Below are positions 1 through 8,989 of a stretch of DNA of 64,000 nt, in pieces; position 1 is the first letter of the stretch, and each line of letters begins with the position of its first letter. The notes below the pieces were generated by a model, which saw only the letters and a list, made by a program, of their open reading frames with translations, was not told where the DNA came from and made no database searches. A program made the translations under genes and the position numbers. This stretch comes from Vibrio sp. LaRot3 (lineage in GTDB: Bacteria; Pseudomonadota; Gammaproteobacteria; Enterobacterales; Vibrionaceae), in NCBI RefSeq assembly GCF_027587025.1, contig NZ_JAPPTI010000003.1, positions 124,001 to 188,000 of the forward strand, in the 5' to 3' direction.

Positions 1-386
1 GTAAAGGTGGTAAAGAACGCTTGGTGCCGATGGGGGAAAATGCCATCGATTGGATTGAAACTTTTATCCAACAAGGGCGGTCTCAGTTACTGGGAGAAAA
101 TACTTCCGATGTGGTATTTCCTAGCAAACGAGCAAGACAAATGACCCGTCAAACCTTTTGGCATCGTATTAAACACTACGCGGTGCTAGCAGGAATTGAT
201 ACAGAATCCTTGTCACCTCACGTTTTACGTCATGCGTTTGCTACCCATTTATTGAATTATGGGGCAGACTTACGCGTGGTGCAGATGTTGCTAGGTCATA
301 GTGACTTGTCGACCACACAAATTTATACTCACGTTGCTACTGAGCGACTGAAACAACTACACAGTGAGCACCATCCAAGGGCTTAA
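1..386 (+). CDS. xerD: Tyrosine recombinase XerD, C-terminal part (5' end outside window)
   Basis: This is the C-terminal catalytic half of XerD, the tyrosine recombinase that works with XerC at dif to resolve chromosome dimers. The reading frame is open from base 3 with no true start, so the gene begins upstream. Visible catalytic elements are the H-x-x-R box (SPHVLRHAFATHL), the conserved HSDLSTTQIYTH segment with the nucleophilic Tyr, and the end HHPRA shared with E. coli XerD. The downstream order dsbC-recJ matches E. coli and other vibrios, which separates it from phage or integron integrases. It stops at TAA 17 bases before the dsbC start, so the two are probably co-transcribed. Confidence 0.96.
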   Translation, partial: KGGKERLVPMGENAIDWIETFIQQGRSQLLGENTSDVVFPSKRARQMTRQTFWHRIKHYAVLAGIDTESLSPHVLRHAFATHLLNYGADLRVVQMLLGHSDLSTTQIYTHVATERLKQLHSEHHPRA

Positions 387-402
387 TGAAAAGGTGAAAA
401 TA

Positions 403-1155
403 ATGAGCGTATTACGCCGAATGACTTTACTTGCGCTGCCATTTATCGCAGCGACTTCTTTTGTAGCGCAAGCAAGTAATGAAGTGACCATTGATAAGAG
501 CAAATTAGAGCAGCGTTTTGCGCCGTTGGGTTTGCAAATTCTGAATGTTGTTCCGGCTGATATTGATGGGCTTGTTGAAATTCAAACGACTGGTGGTGTG
601 TTGTTTGCTTCTCCTGATGGTGAATATTTCATTGCGGGTACGCTTTATCAATTGGATGAAAAAGGCGGTTACCAAGATGTATTGGCTAAGCGTCAAGCTC
701 CGATCAACGCCGAGAAAATCGCCGCCTTTAAAGACAGCATGATTGAGTTTAAAGCGGATGATGAAAAGTACGTTGTGACAGTATTTACAGACATCACATG
801 TGGTTACTGTGTGCGTCTACATAACCAAATGAAGGGTTACAACGATTTAGGTATTACGGTTCGTTACATGGCTTACCCACGCCAAGGACCAACAGGTAAT
901 GTTGCTGACCAAATGGCAAGCATTTGGGGAGCTGAAAACCCACAAACGGCGATGCATGATGGTAAGGTGAACCGCGAGTTCCCGGCGCAAAGCAAAGACT
1001 TTGCTAAATACCAATCGATCATTAAACAGCACTACGCGCTGGGTCGTGAATTGGGCATCAGCGGCACGCCTGCGATTTTCCTACCAAATGGTGAGATGGT
1101 CGGTGGTTACCTACCGCCAGCGCAATTGATTAAGCGCTTGCAACAAGCACAATAA
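403..1155 (+). CDS. dsbC: Thiol:disulfide interchange protein DsbC, periplasmic
   Basis: DsbC is a homodimeric periplasmic disulfide isomerase kept reduced by DsbD. The ATG at 403 is chosen because an AAGG ribosome site lies just upstream and the protein then starts with a normal signal peptide (MSVLRRMTLLALPFIAA...QA, about 24 residues); the frame stays open back to 364, but that would add 13 residues before the signal. The N-terminal dimerisation domain (about residues 25-85) is followed by a thioredoxin fold with the active site CGYC at residues 133-136 and the cis-Pro loop SGTPAIFLPNG. The 250-residue length fits the family. It lies between xerD and recJ as in E. coli. Confidence 0.96.
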   Translation: MSVLRRMTLLALPFIAATSFVAQASNEVTIDKSKLEQRFAPLGLQILNVVPADIDGLVEIQTTGGVLFASPDGEYFIAGTLYQLDEKGGYQDVLAKRQAPINAEKIAAFKDSMIEFKADDEKYVVTVFTDITCGYCVRLHNQMKGYNDLGITVRYMAYPRQGPTGNVADQMASIWGAENPQTAMHDGKVNREFPAQSKDFAKYQSIIKQHYALGRELGISGTPAIFLPNGEMVGGYLPPAQLIKRLQQAQ

Positions 1156-1164
1156 AATACTCGT

Positions 1165-1197
1165 TCGCCATCTCCATATTGAGGTGGCGACCTTTTC
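1165..1197 (+). terminator. Likely rho-independent terminator after dsbC
   Basis: A 10-bp stem (TCGCCATCTC with GAGGTGGCGA, one G-U pair, 6-base loop) is followed by CCTTTTCTTC. It sits 10 bases after the dsbC stop. The T-tract is interrupted, so termination may be partial. It also occupies the GTG at 1184 that would otherwise extend recJ, which favours the later recJ start. Confidence 0.6.
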
Positions 1198-1219
1198 TTC
1201 AGAACGTCGGCCAATAGCT

Positions 1220-2959
1220 ATGATAGAAATCCAACGTCGCCCAGACGCTGATCTGACTCTACTTCCTGACTCCATCCCTCCTTTACTTAAACGCATTTAC
1301 ATTACTCGTGGTATTAGTGACCCTAGCCAGTTAGATACAGCTGCTAGAGCGCTACATTCATACCAACAACTGCATGGTATTGAACGTGCAGTAGAGTTGT
1401 TATTTGCTGCGATTCGTCAAGGTAAGCGCATTATCGTCGTTGGCGATTTTGACGCAGATGGTGCGACAAGTTCTGCATTATCGGTGTTAGCGCTGCGTAT
1501 GCTGGGTAGCCAAAACGTTGATTACCTAGTGCCAAATCGTTTTGAAGATGGTTATGGCTTAAGCCCGGAAGTAGTCGATCAAGCGATAGAGATTGGCGCA
1601 CAAGTGATCATGACGGTTGATAATGGAGTGTCATCGATTGAAGGGGTGAAATACGCCAAGCAGCAAGGTTTAGATGTATTAGTGACTGACCATCACTTGC
1701 CGGGATCGGTATTACCTGAAGCGGATGCGATGGTGAACCCTAACCTGCAAGAATGTGCTTTCCCTTCGAAATCTCTAGCAGGGGTTGGTGTTGCATTTTA
1801 TCTCATGATGGCGCTGTGCGTAGAGATGCGTAAAACCGGTTGGTTTGCTGAGCAAGGTATGGCGGAACCTAAGTTGATGGAGCTTATCGACCTTGTGGCG
1901 CTGGGTACTGTCGCAGACGTAGTGGCATTGGATGAAAATAATCGCATATTGGTTCACCAAGGTTTGCAACGTATCCGCGCAGGCAAGGCTCGTCCGGGTA
2001 TTCAAGCATTAATTGAAGTCGCAAAGCGTGACGCTAGCCGTTTGGTCGCTTCTGATTTTGGTTTTGCACTAGGGCCACGCATTAATGCGGCAGGTCGTTT
2101 AGATGATATGTCGTTTGGTGTAGAGCTTCTGATGAGCAATAACATCCACGCAGCACGTCGAATGGCAAGTGAGTTAGATGGCCTAAACCAAACACGCAAA
2201 GAAATCGAAGAAGGTATGAAACAAGAAGCGATGGCTTTTTGTGAGCGTCTGCAGTTTGGTGAAAATGCCAAGCTACCTTATGGTCTAGTGTTGTTCCAAC
2301 GTGATTGGCATCAAGGGGTGATTGGTATTCTTGCCTCTCGTATTAAAGAGAAGTTCCACCGTCCGGTGATTGCATTTGCGGATGGAGGAGATGGCCTAAT
2401 CAAAGGTTCTTGTCGTTCTATTCCTGGATTGCACATGCGTGATACTTTAGATCGTATCGATACGCAAAATCCGGGGCTGATTCTTAAGTTTGGCGGCCAT
2501 GCGATGGCGGCTGGTCTCTCGATTGAAGAGAAAAACTTCGAACGTTTCTCGCGTTTGTTTGATGAAGCGGTTGAACAAGATCTTGATGAAGCGGCGCTTA
2601 AAGGAGTCGTACTTTCCGATGGTGAGCTAAAGCCGGAAGAGTTCTCTATGCATGTGGCGCAAATGCTCCGCGCTGGTGGGCCATGGGGGCAAGCGTTCCC
2701 TGAACCTATTTTTGATGGCGAGTTTAAAGTGCTGCACCAAAAATTGGTGGGTGAGAAGCACTTGAAGTTGATGCTAGAGCCATTATTTAAAGGTCATCCA
2801 ACCAATGTGATGATTGATGGTATTGCTTTTAATGTCGATTTACGTCGTTGGCCAGATGCGTCGGTAAAAACAGTGCATCTCGCCTATAAGTTGGATATTA
2901 ATGAGTTTCGCGGCAATCAATCTTTGCAGCTCATGATTGACCATATAGAAGCAAAGTAA
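1220..2959 (+). CDS. recJ: Single-stranded-DNA-specific 5'-3' exonuclease RecJ
   Basis: RecJ is a Mn/Mg-dependent 5'-3' ssDNA exonuclease acting in RecFOR recombination, mismatch repair and base-excision repair. The DHH phosphoesterase core is clear: VGDFDADG at residues 74-81, VTDHH with Asp157, and the DHHA1 region with GGHAMAAGLSIE; a C-terminal OB-like part follows. The ATG at 1220 (MIEIQRRPDAD) aligns with the family N-terminus; an in-frame GTG at 1184 lies within the preceding hairpin and is less likely. The 579-residue length is normal. It is followed by a clear terminator, so it ends the xerD-dsbC-recJ group. Confidence 0.96.
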   Translation: MIEIQRRPDADLTLLPDSIPPLLKRIYITRGISDPSQLDTAARALHSYQQLHGIERAVELLFAAIRQGKRIIVVGDFDADGATSSALSVLALRMLGSQNVDYLVPNRFEDGYGLSPEVVDQAIEIGAQVIMTVDNGVSSIEGVKYAKQQGLDVLVTDHHLPGSVLPEADAMVNPNLQECAFPSKSLAGVGVAFYLMMALCVEMRKTGWFAEQGMAEPKLMELIDLVALGTVADVVALDENNRILVHQGLQRIRAGKARPGIQALIEVAKRDASRLVASDFGFALGPRINAAGRLDDMSFGVELLMSNNIHAARRMASELDGLNQTRKEIEEGMKQEAMAFCERLQFGENAKLPYGLVLFQRDWHQGVIGILASRIKEKFHRPVIAFADGGDGLIKGSCRSIPGLHMRDTLDRIDTQNPGLILKFGGHAMAAGLSIEEKNFERFSRLFDEAVEQDLDEAALKGVVLSDGELKPEEFSMHVAQMLRAGGPWGQAFPEPIFDGEFKVLHQKLVGEKHLKLMLEPLFKGHPTNVMIDGIAFNVDLRRWPDASVKTVHLAYKLDINEFRGNQSLQLMIDHIEAK

Positions 2960-2976
2960 CAGAAAACCCCTTAACG

Positions 2977-3006
2977 AAAGCGAAGCTACATGGCTTCGCT
3001 TTTTTG
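2977..3006 (+). terminator. Rho-independent terminator after recJ
   Basis: The stem AAAGCGAAGC / GCTTCGCTTT with a 6-base loop (TACATG) runs into a T-rich tail, 18 bases downstream of the recJ stop. Confidence 0.9.
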
Positions 3007-3164
3007 TTTCTGTGAACATTTGGAAAGCCTTAGTCGCAATATCATTTTCACTGACACTTGCTCACTTCTTACTTAATTTTCAAACATCCTTTCATATTCA
3101 TTTAAAACTTACCAATTACCCTGTGATGCCTAGCACGCTTTATTCCCATCTGTTTACATATTGT

Positions 3165-3181
3165 AATTGGTAAGACCAATT
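3165..3181. promoter_or_regulatory. Distal PdhR operator
   Basis: The sequence is AATTGGTAAGACCAATT, a perfect 7-bp inverted repeat around 3 bases. It matches the AATTGGTnnnACCAATT form known for E. coli PdhR. It lies about 180 bp before the pdhR start, 137 bp upstream of the second copy (13 turns of B-DNA), a spacing that would allow looping. Confidence 0.85.
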
Positions 3182-3301
3182 TGATTGCTGTTTTAATCAT
3201 CTATTGTTATCAAAGTGTATGTGCTATAGCGGTTCTATGATTTGGGTCAACTTTTGTCTGGAACTTGCGTTTAAATTATGTTAATTTCTTGCCCAACATA
3301 A

Positions 3302-3318
3302 AATTGGTAATACCAATT
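3302..3318. promoter_or_regulatory. Proximal PdhR operator
   Basis: AATTGGTAATACCAATT is a perfect copy of the PdhR palindrome, ending 28 bases before the pdhR ATG, where bound repressor would block transcription or clearance. In E. coli, pyruvate releases PdhR from such sites, so this should give autoregulation of the operon. Confidence 0.9.
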
Positions 3319-3346
3319 AACTGCAATCAGTAGAAGAACAATAAAT

Positions 3347-4111
3347 ATGGCTTATCAAAGGATTCGTCAGCCGAAACTTTCTGATGTTATTGAACAAGAG
3401 TTAGAAAGGCTGATCGTGGAGGGAACACTGTCTCCGGGGCAACAATTGCCACCAGAGCGCGAACTGGCTAAACAGTTTGATGTGTCTCGTCCTTCAATTC
3501 GCGAAGCCATTCAACGCTTGGAAGCTAAACGCCTTCTTACTCGTCGCCAAGGCGGCGGTACGTTTGTTAGCGAGACAATTTGGAAAAGCTTTTCCGATCC
3601 TCTGCTAAATTTATTGTCTAGTCACTCTGAAACTCAGCTGGATTTATTGGAGTCGCGCCATGCGATGGAAGGTATCTCAGCTTACTTTGCAGCATTGCGT
3701 GGAACCGATGAAGATTTTGCTCGTATTCAAGCGTCGCTTGAGTGCATTACCAAAGAGCAAGGCAAGCAAGATGTTGAAGCTGAAGCTGCTGCCGTAATGC
3801 AGTTTTTGATTGCTTTAACGGAAGCGGCGCACAACGTGGTGTTATTACACATCATTCGCAGCCTTGCCCCTTTGCTAGAGCAAAATATTTTACAGAATTT
3901 AAAGTTACTGCACCGCCGCGAAGACGTGGTGGATAAAGTCAGCAAACACCGAGCTAATATTGTGGATGCGATTGTTTCAGGTCAGCCTGAAAAGGCGCGT
4001 GAAATGTCTCACTCACATTTGGCTTATATTGAAGAAACATTGTTGGATTTGACGAGAGAAGAATCACGCCGTGAGCGCTCACTTCGTCGAATTCAGCAGG
4101 GTAACGAATAA
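3347..4111 (+). CDS. pdhR: Pyruvate dehydrogenase complex repressor PdhR (GntR/FadR family)
   Basis: This is a pyruvate-responsive repressor of the PDH operon. An N-terminal GntR winged helix-turn-helix (about residues 8-75, with [22 protein letters not shown]) precedes an all-helical FCD effector domain. Its 254 residues equal the E. coli PdhR length. The first codons [20 protein letters not shown] fit the family. It is the first gene of the operon, 31 bases before aceE, and has two PdhR palindromes upstream. Vibrio genomes also carry other GntR/FCD proteins, but the context makes PdhR nearly certain. Confidence 0.97.
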   Translation: MAYQRIRQPKLSDVIEQELERLIVEGTLSPGQQLPPERELAKQFDVSRPSIREAIQRLEAKRLLTRRQGGGTFVSETIWKSFSDPLLNLLSSHSETQLDLLESRHAMEGISAYFAALRGTDEDFARIQASLECITKEQGKQDVEAEAAAVMQFLIALTEAAHNVVLLHIIRSLAPLLEQNILQNLKLLHRREDVVDKVSKHRANIVDAIVSGQPEKAREMSHSHLAYIEETLLDLTREESRRERSLRRIQQGNE

Positions 4112-4142
4112 GTAGATCCAACCAACAGAAGGATAGATCGCC

Positions 4143-6806
4143 ATGTCTGACATGAAGCATGACGTAGATGCACTGGAAACTCAAGATTGGCTAGAAGCCC
4201 TTGAATCAGTCGTTCGTGAAGAAGGTGTAGAACGCGCACAGTTTCTACTAGAAACCGTTCTAGAAAAAGCACGTTTAGATGGTGTTGATATGCCAACAGG
4301 TATCAACACAAACTACATCAATACTATTCCAGCAGCACAAGAACCAGCTTACCCTGGTGATGTAACTCTTGAGCGTCGTATTCGTTCAATCATCCGCTGG
4401 AACGCAATCATGATCGTATTGCGTGCATCTAAGAAAGACCTAGACCTAGGTGGTCACATGGCTTCTTACCAGTCAGCTGCAGCGTTCTACGAAGTGTGTT
4501 TCAACCACTTCTTCCGTGCTCCTAACGAGACAGACGGTGGCGACCTAGTCTACTACCAAGGTCACATCTCTCCAGGTATCTACTCTCGTGCATTTGTTGA
4601 AGGCCGTCTAACTGAAGAGCAGCTAGACAACTTCCGTCAAGAAGTAGACGGTAAAGGTATCCCTTCATACCCACACCCTAAACTAATGCCTGAGTTCTGG
4701 CAGTTCCCAACAGTATCTATGGGTCTTGGTCCTATCTCTGCTATTTACCAAGCGCGTTTCCTTAAGTACCTAGAAGGCCGTGGCCTTAAAGATACTTCTG
4801 CTCAACGTGTGTACGCTTTCCTAGGCGACGGTGAGATGGATGAGCCAGAATCACGTGGTGCAATTTCTTTCGCTGCGCGTGAGAAGCTAGATAACCTATG
4901 TTTCCTAATCAACTGTAACCTACAGCGTCTAGACGGCCCTGTAATGGGTAACGGTAGCATCATCCAAGAACTTGAAGGCCTATTTAAAGGCGCAGGTTGG
5001 AACGTTGTTAAAGTTATCTGGGGTAGCAACTGGGATTCTCTACTAGCTAAAGACACCACAGGTAAGCTTCTTCAACTAATGAACGAAACTATCGACGGTG
5101 ACTACCAAACATTCAAATCTAAAGATGGCGCATACGTACGTGAGCACTTCTTTGGTAAGTACCCAGAAACAGCTGCACTAGTTGCAGACATGACTGACGA
5201 GCAGATCTTCGAGCTTAAGCGCGGTGGTCACGATTCTTCTAAACTGTTCGCTGCATTCAACAATGCAAAAGAGACAGGTGGCAAGCCAACTGTAATCCTA
5301 GCTAAGACTGTTAAAGGTTACGGCATGGGTGAAGCTGCAGAAGGTAAGAACATCGCACACGGTGTTAAGAAGATGGACATGACTCACGTACAATACCTAC
5401 GTGACCGTCTAGGCCTACAAGACATCCTTTCTGATGAGAAAGTAGCTGAACTTCCTTACCTAAAACTGGAAGAAGGTTCTGCTGAATACGAATACCTGCA
5501 CGCACGTCGTAACGCTCTACACGGTTACACGCCTGCTCGTCTTCCAAACTTCACTCAAGAGTTTAAAGTTCCTGAGCTAGAAGAGTTCGCTCCTCTACTA
5601 GGTGCTCAAAAGCGTGAAATCTCAACGACTATGGCTTACGTACGTACGTTGAACATCCTGCTTAAAGATAAGAACATTGGTAAGAACATTGTTCCTATCA
5701 TCTGTGATGAAGCACGTACGTTCGGTATGGAAGGTCTATTCCGTCAGGTTGGTATCTACAACCCACACGGTCAAGAATACACACCAGAAGATAAAGGCAT
5801 CGTTTCTTACTACAAAGAAGCAACATCAGGCCAAGTTCTTCAAGAAGGTATCAACGAACTAGGTTCAATGGCATCTTGGGTTGCTGCTGCGACTTCTTAC
5901 AGCACAAACGATCTGCCAATGATCCCGTTCTACATCTACTACTCAATGTTCGGTTTCCAACGTATTGGTGACATGGCATGGCTAGCAGGTGACCAACAAG
6001 CTCGTGGCTTCCTACTAGGCGCTACAGCTGGTCGTACAACACTGAACGGTGAAGGTCTACAGCACGAAGATGGTCACTCGCACATCCAAGCGAACACTAT
6101 CCCTAACTGTATCTCTTACGACCCAACGTTTGCTTACGAGCTAGCGGTAATCATGCAAGACGGTATCCGTCGCATGTACGGTCCTGAGCAAGAGAACGTT
6201 TACTACTACCTAACAGTAATGAACGAGAACTACGCAATGCCAGCAATGCCAGAAGGCGCTGAAGAAGGCATCCGTAAGGGTATCTACAAGCTTGAGTCTC
6301 ACGAAGGTGCTAAGGGTAAAGTTCAGCTCATGAGCTCTGGTACTATCATGAACGAAGTACGTAAAGCAGCGACTATCCTAAGCGAAGAGTACGGCGTAGC
6401 TTCAGATGTATTCTCTGTAACATCGTTCAACGAGCTAACTCGTGACGGTCAAGACGCAGAGCGTTACAACATGCTTCACCCAGAAGCAGAAGCGAAAGTA
6501 CCTTACATCACAACAGTTCTAGGTAGCGAGCCAGCAATCGCGGCAACTGACTACATGAAGAACTACGCTGAGCAAGTACGTGCTTACATGCCAACTGAGT
6601 CTTACAAAGTACTTGGTACTGATGGCTTTGGTCGTTCAGACAGCCGTGAAAACCTACGTCGTCACTTTGAAGTGAACGCAGGCTACGTAGTAGTTGCTGC
6701 ACTAACTGAACTAGCGAAACGTGGTGATGTTGAGAAGTCTGTTGTTGCTGAAGCAATTGCTAAGTTCAACATTGACACTGAAAAAACAAACCCACAATAC
6801 GCTTAA
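4143..6806 (+). CDS. aceE: Pyruvate dehydrogenase E1 component AceE
   Basis: This homodimeric, thiamin-diphosphate-dependent E1 decarboxylates pyruvate and acetylates the E2 lipoyl arms. Its 887 residues equal the E. coli length. The ThDP motif begins at GDGEMDEPES (Gly228) and closes at NLQRLDGPV. The N-terminal residues (DALETQDWLEALESVV) form the region that docks on AceF in E. coli. Codon use is strongly biased to preferred codons (CTA Leu, GGT Gly, CGT Arg), as expected for a very abundant enzyme and unlike the flanking recJ and pdhR. A ribosome site (AGAAGGAT) lies in front, and aceF follows after 30 bases. Confidence 0.98.
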   Translation: MSDMKHDVDALETQDWLEALESVVREEGVERAQFLLETVLEKARLDGVDMPTGINTNYINTIPAAQEPAYPGDVTLERRIRSIIRWNAIMIVLRASKKDLDLGGHMASYQSAAAFYEVCFNHFFRAPNETDGGDLVYYQGHISPGIYSRAFVEGRLTEEQLDNFRQEVDGKGIPSYPHPKLMPEFWQFPTVSMGLGPISAIYQARFLKYLEGRGLKDTSAQRVYAFLGDGEMDEPESRGAISFAAREKLDNLCFLINCNLQRLDGPVMGNGSIIQELEGLFKGAGWNVVKVIWGSNWDSLLAKDTTGKLLQLMNETIDGDYQTFKSKDGAYVREHFFGKYPETAALVADMTDEQIFELKRGGHDSSKLFAAFNNAKETGGKPTVILAKTVKGYGMGEAAEGKNIAHGVKKMDMTHVQYLRDRLGLQDILSDEKVAELPYLKLEEGSAEYEYLHARRNALHGYTPARLPNFTQEFKVPELEEFAPLLGAQKREISTTMAYVRTLNILLKDKNIGKNIVPIICDEARTFGMEGLFRQVGIYNPHGQEYTPEDKGIVSYYKEATSGQVLQEGINELGSMASWVAAATSYSTNDLPMIPFYIYYSMFGFQRIGDMAWLAGDQQARGFLLGATAGRTTLNGEGLQHEDGHSHIQANTIPNCISYDPTFAYELAVIMQDGIRRMYGPEQENVYYYLTVMNENYAMPAMPEGAEEGIRKGIYKLESHEGAKGKVQLMSSGTIMNEVRKAATILSEEYGVASDVFSVTSFNELTRDGQDAERYNMLHPEAEAKVPYITTVLGSEPAIAATDYMKNYAEQVRAYMPTESYKVLGTDGFGRSDSRENLRRHFEVNAGYVVVAALTELAKRGDVEKSVVAEAIAKFNIDTEKTNPQYA

Positions 6807-6836
6807 TACAGCGCTTAACTAGAAGGTAAATAAGCA

Positions 6837-8717
6837 ATGGCAATCGAAATTAATGTACCTGACATCGGTGCGGATGAGGTTGAAGTTACTGAGATTCTTG
6901 TAAGCGTTGGCGACAAGGTTGAAGAAGAGCAATCCCTGATCACTGTTGAAGGCGACAAAGCTTCTATGGAAGTGCCAGCGTCTCAAGCAGGTATCGTTAA
7001 AGAAATCAAAGTAGCGGAAGGCGATTCTGTTACGACTGGTTCTCTTATCATGATTTTCGAAGCCGAGGGTGCAGCTGAAGCTGCACCTGCTCCTGCGGCA
7101 GAAGCAGCTCCAGCAGCAGCTCCAGCTCCAGCAGCAGCGGCAGAACTGAAAGAAGTTCACGTTCCAGATATCGGTGGCGATGAAGTAGAAGTAACTGAAA
7201 TCATGGTTAATGTTGGCGATGCAGTAGAAGAAGAGCAATCTCTTCTGACTGTTGAAGGCGACAAAGCTTCTATGGAAGTTCCAGCACCATTCGCAGGTAC
7301 AGTTAAAGAGATCAAGATTGCTGAAGGCGATTCAGTAACAACTGGTTCTCTTGTAATGGTATTTGAGGTGGCAGGTTCTGGTGCTCCAGCAGCAGCGGCT
7401 CCAGCTCCTGTTGCAGCAGAAGCGCCAGCGGCGGCTCCAGCAGCTGCAGCGGACAAAGAAGTAAACGTTCCTGATATCGGCGGTGACGAAGTAGAAGTTA
7501 CTGAGATCATGGTTAAAATTGGTGATACAGTGGAAGAAGAGCAATCTCTAATCACTGTTGAAGGCGACAAAGCTTCTATGGAAGTTCCAGCACCATTCGC
7601 AGGTACAGTTAAAGAGATCAAGATTGCTGAAGGCGATTCAGTAACGACTGGTTCTCTAATCATGGTATTTGAGGTAGCGGGCGCAGCACCTGCTCCAGTA
7701 GCAGCAAATCCAGCGCCTGCTGCGGCACCTGCTCCAGCAGCTAAAGCAGAAGCACCGGCAGCAAATGAGTTCCAAGAGAACAACGAATACGCTCACGCGT
7801 CTCCAGTTGTACGTCGTTTAGCTCGCGAATTTGGCGTAAACCTAGCGAAAGTGAAAGGTACAGGCCGTAAGAGCCGCGTACTAAAAGAAGACGTTCAAAA
7901 CTACGTTAAAGATGCGCTTAAGCGTCTTGAGTCTGGTGCTGCGGCAGCTGGCAAAGGCGGTGACGGCTCTGCGCTTGGTCTACTACCTTGGCCAAAAGTT
8001 GACTTCAGCAAGTTCGGCGAGACTGAAGTTCAGAAACTTTCTAAGATCAAGAAGATCTCTGGTGCTAACCTACACCGTAACTGGGTAATGATCCCTCACG
8101 TTACACAGTGGGATAACGCAGACATCACTGAGCTAGAAGCATTCCGTAAAGAACAGAACGCAATCGAAGCGAAGAAAGACACTGGCATGAAGATCACTCC
8201 TCTTGTGTTCATCATGAAAGCAGTTGCTAAAGCACTAGAAGCGTTCCCTGCGTTTAACTCTTCTCTATCTGAAGATGGCGAAAGCATCATTCTTAAGAAG
8301 TACGTAAACGTAGGTATCGCAGTTGATACGCCAAATGGCCTAGTTGTTCCTGTATTCAAAGACGTGAACAAGAAAGGCATCTACGAGCTATCTGAAGAGC
8401 TAATGGCAGTGTCTAAGAAGGCACGTGCTGGTAAGCTAACTGCAGCTGACATGCAAGGCGGTTGTTTCACAATCTCTAGCCTTGGTGGTATCGGCGGCAC
8501 AGCGTTTACGCCAATCGTAAATGCACCAGAAGTTGGTATCCTAGGTGTGTCTAAGTCTGAAATGAAACCTGTATGGAATGGTAAAGAGTTTGAACCTCGC
8601 CTACAGCTTCCACTGTCTCTATCATACGACCACCGTGTGATCGATGGTGCTGAAGGTGCGCGCTTCATCACTTTCCTAAACGGTGCACTATCAGACATCC
8701 GTCGTCTAGTTCTATAA
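6837..8717 (+). CDS. aceF: Pyruvate dehydrogenase E2, dihydrolipoamide acetyltransferase AceF
   Basis: AceF is the PDH core enzyme that moves the acetyl group from the lipoyl arm to CoA. There are three tandem lipoyl domains with EGDKASMEV swinging-arm motifs (Lys41, Lys143, Lys245), joined by Ala/Pro linkers. A peripheral-subunit-binding domain ([17 protein letters not shown]) follows, then the trimer-forming catalytic domain with His599 in DHRVIDGA. The 626 residues fit the three-lipoyl E. coli type (630). The second and third lipoyl domains share a 92-bp stretch identical at the DNA level (separate entry). A stem-loop after the stop separates it from lpd. Confidence 0.98.
   Translation: MAIEINVPDIGADEVEVTEILVSVGDKVEEEQSLITVEGDKASMEVPASQAGIVKEIKVAEGDSVTTGSLIMIFEAEGAAEAAPAPAAEAAPAAAPAPAAAAELKEVHVPDIGGDEVEVTEIMVNVGDAVEEEQSLLTVEGDKASMEVPAPFAGTVKEIKIAEGDSVTTGSLVMVFEVAGSGAPAAAAPAPVAAEAPAAAPAAAADKEVNVPDIGGDEVEVTEIMVKIGDTVEEEQSLITVEGDKASMEVPAPFAGTVKEIKIAEGDSVTTGSLIMVFEVAGAAPAPVAANPAPAAAPAPAAKAEAPAANEFQENNEYAHASPVVRRLAREFGVNLAKVKGTGRKSRVLKEDVQNYVKDALKRLESGAAAAGKGGDGSALGLLPWPKVDFSKFGETEVQKLSKIKKISGANLHRNWVMIPHVTQWDNADITELEAFRKEQNAIEAKKDTGMKITPLVFIMKAVAKALEAFPAFNSSLSEDGESIILKKYVNVGIAVDTPNGLVVPVFKDVNKKGIYELSEELMAVSKKARAGKLTAADMQGGCFTISSLGGIGGTAFTPIVNAPEVGILGVSKSEMKPVWNGKEFEPRLQLPLSLSYDHRVIDGAEGARFITFLNGALSDIRRLVL
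7248..7645 (+). repeat. Perfect 92-bp direct repeat within aceF lipoyl domains 2 and 3
   Basis: Bases 7248-7339 are identical to 7554-7645, with a 306-base period (102 codons, one domain plus linker). A single mismatch ends the identity, after which similarity goes on. The matching part of lipoyl domain 1 (from about 6942) differs at many silent positions, so this is not just protein conservation. It suggests recent sequence homogenisation between domains 2 and 3. Confidence 0.9.
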
Positions 8718-8989
8718 TTGAACGGATTGAGAGGCGGCCTAATAGCCGCCTCTATTACTAGGGGCTTAGTCCCCAAGAATCTTAAATAATCCGACTTGCC
8801 TTCGTGGTAGTTAGGTTTAAAAGTCGAATTGTTGTCTAGCTCACAGGCTAAATTGATTTACTTTTCACATCGTTAACATCTCTGTAAACTATTAACGGTC
8901 TGAAAATAGCTGTTTAAAATAAAACCCTTTGAACAAATAACATCAATACCCACTCAGCCTGTTAGGGATAATGACTACAAGAGGTCAAA
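8718..8989 (+). other. aceF-lpd intergenic region with strong stem-loop
   Basis: This is a gene-free 272-base gap. At 8730-8753 there is a perfect 9-bp stem (AGAGGCGGC / GCCGCCTCT, 6-base loop) without a T-run, and a small GGGG/CCCC stem follows at about 8761-8774. These look like an attenuator or mRNA 3'-end protector rather than a full terminator. Further on, CGTTAA (8871-8876) and TTAACG (8892-8897) form an inverted repeat that could belong to a separate lpd promoter, as lpd has its own promoter in E. coli. I cannot assign a factor. Confidence 0.5.

Larger units (their letters stand above)
3007..3346 (+). promoter_or_regulatory. pdhR upstream region (promoter plus two PdhR operators)
   Basis: This 340-base AT-rich stretch between the recJ terminator and pdhR has no credible gene. 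It holds two PdhR-type palindromes (3165-3181 and 3302-3318, listed separately) and a lone half-site ACCAATT at 3111-3117. The promoter of the pdhR-aceE-aceF-lpd operon must lie here; I cannot place its -10 element with confidence. Confidence 0.75.

Noticed and set aside
1..386. Possible integrase marking a mobile element at the left edge
   Set aside because: The sequence and the xerD-dsbC-recJ order show it is housekeeping XerD; no att sites or cargo follow.
1184..1219. GTG at 1184 as the recJ start
   Set aside because: The added 12 residues do not match the family and the codon lies within the hairpin after dsbC; ATG 1220 aligns with RecJ proteins.
7157..7783. 208-codon Ala/Ser/Thr-rich open frame antisense to aceF
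   Set aside because: It mirrors the repetitive Ala/Pro and lipoyl codons of aceF, has no family resemblance, and its own internal repeat simply follows the lipoyl repeat.
8871..8897. ArcA-type direct repeats before lpd
   Set aside because: GTTAA-like words occur, but the repeat spacing is 12 rather than the expected 11 and the match is weak; described only as an inverted repeat.
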